A DNA stretch of 64,000 nucleotides from Nilaparvata lugens (lineage: Eukaryota > Arthropoda > Insecta > Hemiptera > Delphacidae). The DNA is taken from contig NC_052505.1 in assembly GCF_014356525.2 (NCBI RefSeq), positions 51,154,970-51,218,969 of the forward strand, in the 5' to 3' direction. Shown here piece by piece: positions 32,564 to 41,583 of the stretch (its first letter is position 1; every line of letters begins with the position of its first letter). A model generated the notes under the pieces. That model was not told the origin of the DNA. It saw nothing but the letters and a program-made list of their open reading frames with translations, and made no database searches. Made by a program: the position numbers and the translations under genes.

Positions 32564-32830
32564 CGGCGCACATTGAGCTAGCTGGCGGCGGCAACCCCAA
32601 GAGTCGCGGCGCACTTGGAGGTAGCTGGCCGCGGCAACCCCGGGCGGCGCGGCGCACCTGGAGCTAGCTAGCGGCGGCAACCCCGAGCGTCGCGGCGCAC
32701 CTGGAGCTAGCTGGCCGTGGCAACACCGGGCGGCGCTGCGCACCTGGAGCAAGCTAACGGTGTAAACCCCGGGCGTCGCGGCGCACCTAGAGCTAGCTGG
32801 CGACGGCTACCCCGGGCGTCGCGGTGCACA
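32564..32830. repeat. 43-bp GC-rich tandem repeat, six copies
   Basis: Six consecutive 43-bp units of the form CGGCGCACCTGGAGCTAGCT followed by a GGCGGCAACCCCGGGCGTCG-like half, then a partial unit. The GC content is very different from the surroundings. The minus strand is open through the repeats but repetitive; I do not regard it as coding. Confidence 0.93.
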
Positions 32831-32868
32831 TTTTGGAAAACCTGCCTTAGGGGTTCACACTCACTTAC

Positions 32869-33021
32869 CAAATACCTGTAGATGCTAAGCATGAGACATG
32901 CTTCTTCTGTACCCTCAACTCGATTGTATTTATCTGATATAAAGTTGTATTGAAGACATCGCTCAGGCTTCTTCGCTGTCACATTCCTAGGTTCACTCCA
33001 CGTTACTTCTGAATCCGCCTC
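32869..33021 (-). CDS. Candidate host-gene exon (51 codons), unidentified
   Basis: On the minus strand an open segment of 153 bp is bounded by an acceptor-like ...TATGACAG at 33022 and a consensus donor GTAAGTGAG from 32868 downward, phase 0 at both ends. The encoded stretch looks like a real globular protein (mixed charged and aromatic residues, no low complexity). I do not recognise the family. If real, the window lies within a host gene transcribed leftward and the neighbouring transposons sit in its introns. It could also be chance. Confidence 0.35.
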
Positions 33022-33117
33022 CTGTCATACAAATAGGATAGTATATGAAATACATTATGTCATACAAATACGATAGTGTATCAAATTAAACCGGGTGACC
33101 CAGAATAACGAGAACTT

Positions 33118-33408
33118 TTAAAAACGCCATAAAAGAAAAATGGGAAGGGCAAAAATCATTCTATTCAAACTAATGTGAAGTGCAAGACTTGCCATTTGAG
33201 AATTATTAATAACATTCATCACAATTACTTCATTTAGATTACTTCTCCCTGAACAAATGCATTGTTCAAATCTGTGTTGACGATTCCTCATTGATCGTTG
33301 CAACATCTCATCTGGGATATTGCAGATTTCATTTTGAATTCTGTTATAAATTTTAATTGATTCAAGATTATTAATCAAATTATGAGCGGAATCCACACTG
33401 CACGGCAT
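33118..33408 (-). pseudogene. Transposase C-terminal fragment (Tc1/mariner-like)
   Basis: A 96-codon minus-strand fragment resembles the C-terminal end of mariner-like transposases of the type ending ...R.QHRFEQCI..G..LNEV. It has no catalytic core and is too short to function. A second, diverged copy occurs in the opposite orientation at about 33630-33745. Identification is by recall of the motif only. Confidence 0.45.
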
Positions 33409-33624
33409 TCAATTGTCACTGTGCGAGTTAATATTATTTGGTAGGCTAACCGTATAATCTCACGATTAGGCTGTGTTTACTGATCCCATGAATCGCCAGA
33501 TTATCTTTATCTTTATCTTTATTTATCATTATCTACCTGCGATTATCTTTCTACCTGCGATTGCAGAGCTTTTCCAAATCAAATGTTTTTACAACTCGAC
33601 CAATAACTGTGGTTGAATTATAAC

Positions 33625-33750
33625 AGACAATTTGGAATGAAATTAACAATATCCCAGCTGAAATGTTATAGCGATCAATGAGGAATCGTCAACACAGTTT
33701 TGAACAATGTATTCGTTCAGGAGGAAACCTTATAAATGAAGTAAATGTCA
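33625..33750 (+). pseudogene. Second transposase fragment, inverted relative to the first
   Basis: Plus-strand reading shows the same IPAEML.RSMRNRQHSFEQCI-type segment with an internal stop. With 33118-33408 it forms an inverted pair with about 220 bp between. Confidence 0.45.
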
Positions 33751-34020
33751 AAAAAAGATAGATGTTGTGATATTAATAAAATTCTTCTCTGACAAGTCAA
33801 CTTTTCATTTAAGCTGCAAAGTTAACACACATTAGACTCCAGTTAGCTAGGGCGCTACTAGCTACTTGCTACAACTGCCAACACATCTCAAATTACAAGC
33901 AGGCATCAAATCTTTGATGTAGCGCTTCATTACTGTATCTTAAACCCCCTACACGCTGTAAAGCCGTATTTGACCTACATATAATATATAAGCCCCATGT
34001 TGGTTGTGGCATGTTGTGTA

Positions 34021-34225
34021 AGTAGAGGAAGATTGTGGGGATGAGGCCACTTTTTTGCTCGAAATCCCCTCCCCCCTCTCCCCCCTCGTCCATCCCTCCT
34101 CCCCTTCCCCCCGCCTGTAGGGTGGGGGGTGTTCTAAAAATAGATTTCCCCTCCCCCCTGCACAGTGGAGGTGAGGGGGCTTCCCCCTGTCCAGTTGGGG
34201 TGAGGGGGATGAAAAGAGAGAGATA

Positions 34226-34256
<31 letters not shown>

Positions 34257-34857
34257 AAAAATAGATTTCCCCTTCCCCCTGCCCAGTGGAGGTGAGGGGG
34301 ATGAAAAGAGAGAGAGAGATATCTTTCTCTCTCTCTCTCCTTGCCCAGGTGAGGGAAAAAAAATTTCCCTTTTAGGAGGAAAAATTCCCTCTCTATACTG
34401 TCAGATTAAAGTGAATCCATATTTCTACATCTAATGCTATACTGACAGATTGAGGTGAATGCTAGATGAGGGAAAAAAATCTCTTTGAGAGGGAAAAATT
34501 CTCTACTGTCAAATTAAAGTGAATCCATATTTCTACATCTAATGCTATACTGACAGATTGAAGTGAATCCATTTCGCTCTAATGCTATACTACGATGCCA
34601 GACTCACTTTGAGAAATTCCTTTGGTGTCAGATTAAAGTGAATTCATATTTCTACATCTAATGCTATACTGACAGATTGAAGTGAATCCATTTCGCTCTA
34701 ATAATATACTACGATGACGGGCTCAAGAGAGAGAGGAGGATACGGCCCCCCTCGCTTCTCACAACCAGCATTACTGCTTTCTTCTTCTTTTACTCGGGGC
34801 ATCTCTTTCCCGCACCCTTCTTTATTACGAAAGGCGAGTAAAGGAGATAAGGATCAA
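34021..34857 (+). repeat. Left terminal inverted repeat of the Polinton
   Basis: Matches the inverse of about 52934-53795. It contains pyrimidine-rich runs, (CT)n/(GA)n tracts, sub-repeats of a CTAAAAATAGATTTCCCCT unit and, further in, several copies of an about 42-bp unit built on TGCTATACTGACAGATT and AGTGAATCCATATTTCTACA. Similarity fades after AAGGAGATAAGGATCAA. Confidence 0.9.
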
Positions 34858-35182
34858 GTTCCATTTTGATCGAGCGTTCCTATACTGTCAGATTAAAGTG
34901 AAACGTTTCTCAGCAGCATTACGAAAGGCGAGTAAGGAAGAATGTAGCGAATTTAGTATAAGTTCTATAATGGGTCATATTTATGCTTGCTTTCCAACTG
35001 ACAGTCAAGAGTTCAATCAAACTGATTATGAATGTGTAAAAAAATTGAGCTCTTTTGCTGTACAAACATGACAGTTGTTTTTTTTAAGTGATTTCTCCGA
35101 CAATATGTAAGTATAATTGGAATGTGCTAGCATATCCAAAAATACTTACACATTCTCAGACCTATTTCACTCGGGACGGAAC
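34858..35182. other. Inner TIR border, no gene
   Basis: Contains one more diverged copy of the TIR unit (TATACTGTCAGATTAAAGTG near 34880) and AT-rich sequence. No reading frame of interest. Confidence 0.5.
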
Positions 35183-35506
35183 TCAACGTCTATAGTTACC
35201 ATGAAACTGCCTTAAGAAGATACGATTTCCGCTCACATTTAATTGCCATGAACGAGAATTAAAACTTCTGATGTTATTCTCATTCAAAACCACTGAATAT
35301 TCTTTCGGCAACTTGATAGTATGTTTAAAGTCGGCTTCACTATCAATATCGATAATTTTAAGGTGAATTTCACCATTATCAGCAAATGTTACCTTTGTTA
35401 CCACAAACCAATCATAGGCATAAAATTCAAAACCCCAATTAACTACTGGATTTGCTTCTACAGACAACTCGTTGAAACTTGTGCAGTCGAAATAGTTAGA
35501 CATCAT
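35183..35506 (-). CDS. Small Polinton protein, unknown (107 aa)
   Basis: First gene inside the left TIR, reading toward the TIR. It is an intact 107-residue frame with mixed beta-rich composition (many Val, Ile, Phe, Trp), no membrane segment and no motif I recognise. Its place in the leftward block and normal composition argue that it is real, but it could be a lineage-specific gene. Nothing in the sequence gives a function. Confidence 0.55.
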   Translation of the reverse strand: MMSNYFDCTSFNELSVEANPVVNWGFEFYAYDWFVVTKVTFADNGEIHLKIIDIDSEADFKHTIKLPKEYSVVLNENNIRSFNSRSWQLNVSGNRIFLRQFHGNYRR

Positions 35507-35689
35507 GTTGTCACTTCACCTGTTTAGAGTAAAGTGACGTGTGCATTCGCTCGCGTGTGCCTCATCTAGTCACATCTGCTCTGCTCCCTGTGAGGTCCCT
35601 TTCTAAGCTCGATAACTCCTGCACCGAAAACCGTTACATGAAAAAATGTCTAAATCGATTTATGTGACAAGTGTTTAGTCATTAAAGCT

Positions 35690-36030
35690 ACTTCACTCTC
35701 TCTCACACATCCTTTAGAAGATTTATTGATATACTCAAAAATGTCTAGGGTGTGAAATTTGAAACTATAGGTGTTCACACTCTCTCACACATCCTTTAGA
35801 AGATTTATTGATATACTCAAAAATGTCTAGGGTGTGAAATTTGAAACTATAGGTGTTCACACTCTCTCATACATCCTTTTAAAAGATTTATCGATATACT
35901 CAAAAATGTCTAGACTGAAATTTGAAACTATAGGTGTTAAAAGTTCACTCTCTCACACATCCTTTTAAAAGATTTATCGATATACTCAAAAATGTCTAGA
36001 CTGAAATTTGAAACTATAGGTCTGTACTTC
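35690..36030. repeat. Tandem repeat of about 80-85 bp, four copies
   Basis: Four units containing CACACATCCTTT, GAAGATTTATTGATATAC and TGAAATTTGAAACTATAGG. They sit between two leftward genes. Function unknown. Confidence 0.92.
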
Positions 36031-36123
36031 TCTCTCTCTCTCTCACACATGTGTTTATACAATCAATCACACTCGTCTAGACTGAAACAACATATCGTTC
36101 ACTCTCTCAAACAACTCAAGATT

Positions 36124-37170
36124 TTATGTTTTCGGCGCCAATATAAAGTCTTTATATTTGGCTAAATCCATTTTTTCTGTAATAATTTGCACTACCTGAT
36201 TTTCTGTAAGGTTATGTTGTTTGGCTTCAATCCAATTCATATGGAAAGACACCTCGGCATATTTTGATACAATGTCAAATGCGATTCTGTGGATAAATAA
36301 ACTTAGGTAGTCAATGAATGGAGCCGAACATTGCAGTCTCATGACAGTACCCTCTTCCAAATTTTTAATTGCCTCAGCTATTTCATCACGAACGCTTTTC
36401 ACAGCGACTCCCATCTCGTTTTTCTTAATAAAATCTCCAATATCATTTTTAGTTGCATACTTTTCTGCAATTTGATTAATTAGAATAGCAATAGCATCTT
36501 TTGTAATAAACTGCTCAATACCCTCCATAATATTAGCTTTTATTGCACTCGCCATTTCAGATAATCGTTTTTCAAACTCTTCCTTTGTTAATGAAGAACT
36601 AATCAATTTCTGCAAAGTAGATTCTAAATATTGCTTATCAATTACCGATGGCTGTGTTTCATTTACTTTAGTAAAAATTTCTGTACTAAGTTGTTTCAAT
36701 TTAGTATTGAGATAGTTTCTGTCCAGCACCTCCAAATTCTTAATTTTATCTGATACAGCTTTTAATTTTTCATCTAAATAAGCCTTATCAACTTTATTGT
36801 TGTTAATACTGAGCAACTGAGATGAAAAGCTGTCTGTTAAAGTTTTCACTTCTCCTAATGCACTCTCTAGAGTTTGAGTTCTCTCTCCAATAGCTCTATC
36901 GATATTAGCACTGAAATTTTGTAATGTACTTAGAATATGTTCTCTTTCAATTATGCTCACTCCAATATTCTTTGTATTTTCCGAAACGAGTTTGGTTATT
37001 TGCGAATCTAAATAAAATTTCACAGCTTCGCTGATTCCTTGTTGATTTATCGATTCGATTATCTTCTGTGTTATCGAGTCAATATCACACGTAAGATTAG
37101 CAAGAGCTCCGCTAGCACTAGCCATATCAATTCGTCCGAATCGATGAAGAGTCATCGTGACACTAAACAA
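36124..37170 (-). CDS. Coiled-coil Polinton protein (348 aa)
   Basis: Long helical protein with heptad-like repeats over about residues 30-270, rich in Lys, Glu, Ile and Ser, with no membrane segment or Cys cluster. The frame overlaps the end of the upstream gene by 8 bp; starting at the next ATG (37155) would remove the overlap. The arrangement suggests co-transcription with 37163-38080 and the ATPase. A fibre, tail or scaffold role would fit a coiled-coil protein in a virus-like element, but this is inference. It does not resemble PolB or any enzyme. Confidence 0.7.
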   Translation of the reverse strand: MFSVTMTLHRFGRIDMASASGALANLTCDIDSITQKIIESINQQGISEAVKFYLDSQITKLVSENTKNIGVSIIEREHILSTLQNFSANIDRAIGERTQTLESALGEVKTLTDSFSSQLLSINNNKVDKAYLDEKLKAVSDKIKNLEVLDRNYLNTKLKQLSTEIFTKVNETQPSVIDKQYLESTLQKLISSSLTKEEFEKRLSEMASAIKANIMEGIEQFITKDAIAILINQIAEKYATKNDIGDFIKKNEMGVAVKSVRDEIAEAIKNLEEGTVMRLQCSAPFIDYLSLFIHRIAFDIVSKYAEVSFHMNWIEAKQHNLTENQVVQIITEKMDLAKYKDFILAPKT

Positions 37171-38080
37171 TTAATTTTGCTTCTTTTAGCTCTTCAATTA
37201 TAGACGCGATCTCCACATCATGCCCACTGTTCCCACTAGCTTTTGAGGAATAGAGTAAATTTAATCTTTCCACTAATTCGTCAAAATTATCAAAGTATTG
37301 ATAAATTCTATCATGAGAATTATTTTTTGCAAATTTCAATAAACCCCAACCCTTCTTTTTACTAAGTTTTTTACTGGGAAATAACTTTTGAATCATTTGC
37401 GATTTAATTCCCTGATTTCGTTTAACATAGCCTCTTCGATCTAAATGTATACCTGTAAGTGTTAAGATTTTTTTATACTTATCCAGATCTCTCTCATTAT
37501 AAAGATTTGAGTTTGGTCTCGCACTGAATAATAACTCAAGTAGACCATGTGTTAAACGGAATCTTTCACTATCAAGATCTTTATAACCGTTATCGAATAT
37601 TACTTGCTGATTTCCAATATAATACACATCATCTTTAGAATTATATGAAATTCCATAACTGATTGAATTATTCATTTTTTCCGCATGAAACGTTTTTAGA
37701 TATTGTGACAGCACATCATCGTTTCTGCTAGAACCAAGTAAACTGTTTTCAAATTTAGTCGAGCTTAAAAAATTGTCTGTTGAACTCTCATAACTCTGTT
37801 CATCCCCCTCTCCATTATCATCAATTTGCATACTCTCTTGTTCCTCTTTTACTTCTTCCTTTTTTGGTTTTACACCAGAGTGTGAGAATTTGTTTTTTCC
37901 CAGTTCAATTATGGGCTCTATCAACGAGGAGAGCGTTTTCCTATTATATTCCTCTGATCGCTTTTCAAAATTGACTAAGCTTTTATGCTTCTCTCTAATT
38001 ACTTTTCTCAATTTCTTAATCTTTTCGATTAAACCAACATTTGTTCTATTCAGCTTCCTGCTGCGTGTTTTAGACAACAT
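37163..38080 (-). CDS. Conserved Polinton protein of unknown function (305 aa)
   Basis: Has a basic coiled-coil start (about residues 1-50), a charged acidic linker, then a domain (about 140-215) with a YYIGNQQVIFDNGY segment followed by a LLELLFSARP segment and a YKKILTLTG segment. I recall this pattern from an uncharacterised protein common in insect Maverick/Polinton elements (often labelled as a DUF; I believe DUF8207, number from memory). It lies 21 bp downstream of the packaging ATPase gene and overlaps the next gene by 8 bp, so these genes are tightly packed. A virion or DNA-binding role is possible but not shown. Confidence 0.7.
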   Translation of the reverse strand: MLSKTRSRKLNRTNVGLIEKIKKLRKVIREKHKSLVNFEKRSEEYNRKTLSSLIEPIIELGKNKFSHSGVKPKKEEVKEEQESMQIDDNGEGDEQSYESSTDNFLSSTKFENSLLGSSRNDDVLSQYLKTFHAEKMNNSISYGISYNSKDDVYYIGNQQVIFDNGYKDLDSERFRLTHGLLELLFSARPNSNLYNERDLDKYKKILTLTGIHLDRRGYVKRNQGIKSQMIQKLFPSKKLSKKKGWGLLKFAKNNSHDRIYQYFDNFDELVERLNLLYSSKASGNSGHDVEIASIIEELKEAKLIV

Positions 38081-38101
38081 GACTGCACAAAGAATTAATC
38101 T

Positions 38102-38794
38102 CTACTGAACGGTAAGAAACGTATCGAGCGAATCTTGGTACTTGCCACTATTAATTCCACACTCGGTCATAATAGTTAGAAAATTATGAGGTTTACGATT
38201 CCAAACTGAATGACAAAGTTTAACGAAATCTTTATAAGAAATATCTGCTCCAACATGATCTCTGTGAATTAATTTCAGACTCAATAAATCTACCTTGAAG
38301 ATTATAATCATATTTGCGTTGTCCCTAGTGAAATGTTTCTGTGTAGCTCCATAACTCTGAATTAAATATGCAGTGTCAATATTACGATGTCGACCCATGG
38401 TAAAATATTCTCTTATTTGAGGTACGTGATTAAGTTGGAAGTCATCGAATATGACAAGAGAAAATTGTTGAATTTTGTTGGGGTGAGCTATAGATTCCGA
38501 ATTGCTGTTTATATGAAATTCAATACCCTTCATTTTTGAAAAGACTTTTCTCAAAAACAAGTACTTATCTTGATACTCGCTCTTCGTGTGCAAGTATATA
38601 GTTTTAAATCTCAACCCATTCTTTGAAAAAATTAAATTAAATAGTAAATTGGTCTTGCCACAACCTGAAGAGCCTATTATAAGGATCCTTGCATTATGTG
38701 GTAATAACTTACCATTTTTACACCATGTTGGCATTTCTTTCTCTCTTATAACATTGTCGAAATTTACTATCGGGATATTACTCATGTTAGTCAC
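38102..38794 (-). CDS. A32/FtsK-type genome-packaging ATPase (230 aa)
   Basis: Walker A motif GSSGCGKT at residues 41-48 and Walker B LVIFDDF at about 113-119, in a protein of the length usual for Polinton and adenovirus-like packaging ATPases. A downstream QSYGATQKHFTRDNANMI-like region fits the sensor part of this fold. Such ATPases pump genomic DNA into preformed capsids. The gene sits upstream of the two structural-looking genes in the leftward block. Intact, no missing motif. The start is the first ATG; a second ATG three codons on is also possible. Confidence 0.9.
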   Translation of the reverse strand: MTNMSNIPIVNFDNVIREKEMPTWCKNGKLLPHNARILIIGSSGCGKTNLLFNLIFSKNGLRFKTIYLHTKSEYQDKYLFLRKVFSKMKGIEFHINSNSESIAHPNKIQQFSLVIFDDFQLNHVPQIREYFTMGRHRNIDTAYLIQSYGATQKHFTRDNANMIIIFKVDLLSLKLIHRDHVGADISYKDFVKLCHSVWNRKPHNFLTIMTECGINSGKYQDSLDTFLTVQ

Positions 38795-39250
38795 GTGTAC
38801 AGCATGCGATCTGATAAGGAACTAATCATTTTTCGTAAGTTATCAAGGAGGAGGCTGTGCGCAAGACACCACATGGCTGTGTATAGCTTATCACATCGGG
38901 ATGCAAGCGACAGGTTCTCGCTCTCCCCTTTCAATGCACTGATAGAAGTTTCTCACTTCAATTCCCCCTCTCTCTCCCGCACCCTCTTCACGAGAACGCA
39001 TGTGTTGCTTGAGCCTTAGCAAATAAAACTTCAGATTAAAATGAAACTGAGAAGCATTTTTTGATAGAGACGTATTATATTTACACCAAATCTTTGTCAT
39101 ATTTACACTGAATGGAATGTATTTGCAATAGATTATTTACAATAAATGTACATGATATTTACAATAGATTATTTACAATAAATTTACATGATATTTACAA
39201 TAGATTATTTACAATAAATTTACATGATATTTACAATAGATTACAAAAGA
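38795..39250. other. Intergenic region with AT-rich 36-bp repeats
   Basis: Between the ATPase start and the integrase end. From about 39118 to 39245 an AT-rich unit (GATTATTTACAATAAATTTA then CATGATATTTACAATA) repeats about four times. No gene. The repeats could serve as a termination region for the leftward integrase gene. Confidence 0.7.
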
Positions 39251-40204
39251 TTATTTTTCATCTAATAGTTGATCCTTACTAATATAACTAGGCGTTGAAA
39301 ACCCAATCCATTTCACTAACAATCCTTTTTTATCACGTTTTAATATTTTTTCAATCAAATACACTTGTCTCTCTGATTCATTTAATTGTGTTTTTTTAAT
39401 TTCTTCTGCATAAAACCTACCACTAATTACTTCTCCGTTTAGATCTCGCAAGCTATACGTTACAGGTTGAGAAGGAAATATAGAATGAATTACAAAATAC
39501 TCTGCGCTCCAGTTTATGTTATAAGATTTATCGAAAAGAACCCTTTTCTTTGAGATTCGTACAACATCTCCTAGCTTAAATTTCGGTTTTGAATTTTTCA
39601 ATTTATATCGTCTATTGAATGCAGAATTCAATGACATTAAAACATGATTATGATCTTTTTTCCCCACATCTTTAGGTTTCATTCTAATGGATGAATGCAT
39701 TGTTGCATTATAATCTCGAACTAAACTGTCTAGTTGTGATATCCAGTTTTTGGTTCCATGTTCAGTTAAATATCTATAAATTTTTGCTTTAAGTGTTCTA
39801 TTAAACCTTTCAACTATGGAGGCTTTCTTATCACTAAAAACATGATAATGTTTAATACTATATCTATCTAATAATGCTTTAACTTTTAAATTAAAGAATT
39901 CTGTTCCTTGATCTGTTTGGAACAGCTTAACTCCTTTATTTTTAGAAATAATTGGCTCGAGAGCGTTAAATACAGATTGGCTTGCCTTGTCTTTTAATGC
40001 TACACAATATGCAAATTTTGAAAAACAATTAATAACAGCTAAGATATATTTGTAACCCTTATTAAAACGTGATAAACTTGTCATCTCAATGAGATCGGCT
40101 TGAAGCAAGTCTTTTTCACTTTTCAACTCATATTTGCGAGTGGGATAGTTCACACGCGGTACGCTATGAAGCTCTAAAGCTAACTTAGATCTAATAATAT
40201 TCAT
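39251..40204 (-). CDS. Retrovirus-type integrase with chromodomain (317 aa)
   Basis: RNase H-fold integrase core with the acidic triad at about D37, D98 (TDQGTEF) and E132 (ERFNRTLK), then a basic SH3-like region (KLGDVVRI, about residue 205) and a C-terminal chromodomain-like segment (YLIEKIL...LLVKWIGF, about 282-303). This is the Polinton-type integrase, which joins the element ends to target DNA and explains the 6-bp duplication. The N-terminal HHCC zinc finger is not seen, so the frame may start in an upstream exon or lack it. The chromodomain would direct insertion to particular chromatin. Confidence 0.92.
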   Translation of the reverse strand: MNIIRSKLALELHSVPRVNYPTRKYELKSEKDLLQADLIEMTSLSRFNKGYKYILAVINCFSKFAYCVALKDKASQSVFNALEPIISKNKGVKLFQTDQGTEFFNLKVKALLDRYSIKHYHVFSDKKASIVERFNRTLKAKIYRYLTEHGTKNWISQLDSLVRDYNATMHSSIRMKPKDVGKKDHNHVLMSLNSAFNRRYKLKNSKPKFKLGDVVRISKKRVLFDKSYNINWSAEYFVIHSIFPSQPVTYSLRDLNGEVISGRFYAEEIKKTQLNESERQVYLIEKILKRDKKGLLVKWIGFSTPSYISKDQLLDEK

Positions 40205-40608
40205 GATATAGTCAAATCAGTGGTGACGGATGATTGTCATGGGACATACTGAGCAATTGTTAGTATGAAGACTTCCTTACTACTGTTCAATCAATTTTAT
40301 ATGTGTACATACTTAATCAGACTAAACCGACCTTCATATATTATTCTAACTTACATATAGCTTTACAACTAGAGTAGCTTGGTTTAATTCAATAAATCAA
40401 CATAGAATGACAAACATTATACAGCATTTATTTTTTGTCAATAGTTATAATAATTTTGCATTTATTCGTAACTTACAACTAATACATTTATTCCTTAAAC
40501 CACTACAAGTATTACAATTAATTTTCACATTCAAAGCTTTTAGTATTTAATAGTTTTATTCTCTCCTCAATTAACGAGTTCATCATAATTTCTGTAAAAA
40601 AGTTAAAG
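40205..40608. other. Upstream region of the integrase gene
   Basis: About 400 bp without a gene. On the minus strand an ATATAAAA-like TATA element lies at about 40295-40304, some 90 bp upstream of the integrase ATG, and may be its promoter. Confidence 0.45.
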
Positions 40609-41043
40609 TTATAGTTTGTACAACATTGCTGATTCGCCACACATTTTCATAATTTCAAATGTAAATCTTTCACTATCAATGTTTTTATCTGTTAACCTAT
40701 CATCAATGAAATAATACATTTGAATATTCAACCAACCTAATGAATTACAATAGCAAAATTCAGGAATTTCCTTTAATTCACATCTTCGATGTCTATCAAC
40801 TATATTCTTATTTATAATATAACATACGCTTATATGTTCTGACTTCTGTTCTTCACTTTTACCAGGTTTTATAAATGTTAAATATTCCTCAAACGTTAGT
40901 CCTTCTTTTCCGAAATTATTCAATTCTAATATTGTTTTCTCAATAAGTTCGAAATAACAACATCTATATTTTTCATCGATTTTATTCGAAAAATAGTTCT
41001 TATCAAATGAAATTGAATCCATCTCCAATCTGAAATTAAACAT
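40609..41043 (-). CDS. Small Polinton protein A of a paralogous pair (144 aa)
   Basis: Shares with its neighbour (41053-41472) the order: charged helical N-terminus, EYLTFIK (QYLTFVR in the neighbour), the exact pentapeptide HISVC, and a following Cys-containing stretch. The two genes are 9 bp apart in the same orientation, so they look like a tandem duplication. Not recognised as any known family. Cys residues around the conserved core may bind metal, which is inference. Confidence 0.6.
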   Translation of the reverse strand: MFNFRLEMDSISFDKNYFSNKIDEKYRCCYFELIEKTILELNNFGKEGLTFEEYLTFIKPGKSEEQKSEHISVCYIINKNIVDRHRRCELKEIPEFCYCNSLGWLNIQMYYFIDDRLTDKNIDSERFTFEIMKMCGESAMLYKL

Positions 41044-41052
41044 AATATGCTA

Positions 41053-41472
41053 TCAATCTTGTTCTAACCCACTCTCATCTGAAGAATCTCGTAAAAAATT
41101 CCAGATAAGTTCATTTAATTGTTCTTTTGTTAAATGTTTATTTTTTTCTGTTATACATTTTTTAATTTTATCGACAGACTCTTTAAGATATGCACACACA
41201 CATCTCCATGAATCGGGGCAATCTTTTTCCCTGTAAGCATCATATGATGTGCCGTATAAATCACAAACTGAAATATGATTATAGTTATCACTATGCCAAA
41301 CTCCTAATTTTTCATAGTCTCTCACAAAAGTTAAATATTGTAGATTTGTCCATCCTTTTTCTGCTAACTGGTCCAATAGTTGCTGATGCGTCTCCAATAG
41401 TTCAGTTAGTTCACAACGATAACTTTGTATTCTCGCCATTTTTTCTAAAGAAACAGAATCATATTTAGCCAC
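41053..41472 (-). CDS. Small Polinton protein B of a paralogous pair (139 aa)
   Basis: Paralogue of 40609-41043 through QYLTFVR, HISVC and the downstream Cys-rich segment. It is the first gene of the leftward block, 111 bp from the divergently transcribed 790-aa gene, so the gap must hold two promoters. Acidic C-terminus. Function unknown; its early position might suit a regulatory protein, but there is no direct evidence. Confidence 0.6.
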   Translation of the reverse strand: MAKYDSVSLEKMARIQSYRCELTELLETHQQLLDQLAEKGWTNLQYLTFVRDYEKLGVWHSDNYNHISVCDLYGTSYDAYREKDCPDSWRCVCAYLKESVDKIKKCITEKNKHLTKEQLNELIWNFLRDSSDESGLEQD

Positions 41473-41521
41473 AAATCTTGTTTCAATAATTCTGTATGAG
41501 CTTATTTCTCAACTATCTTAC

Positions 41522-41557
41522 TATAAATACCACTGCATTGATCTGCATTCGTTCAGT
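41522..41557 (+). promoter_or_regulatory. TATA plus TCAGT initiator of the rightward block
   Basis: TATAAATA begins at 41522, and the arthropod initiator TCAGT follows at 41553-41557, about 33 bp from the TATA start to the A of the initiator. The 790-aa gene begins at 41584, giving a short leader. On the other strand the same region offers TATTTATA for the leftward block. Confidence 0.65.
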
Positions 41558-41583
41558 TCGGTAGTGTCAACGGTGCAATAAAC

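Noticed and set aside
34015..34020. Left Polinton flank as the 3' half of a tRNA-Lys interrupted by the insertion
   Set aside because: GCCCCATGTTGG upstream looks tRNA-Lys-like, but it would place the 3' half before the 5' half, so the element does not interrupt one tRNA gene.
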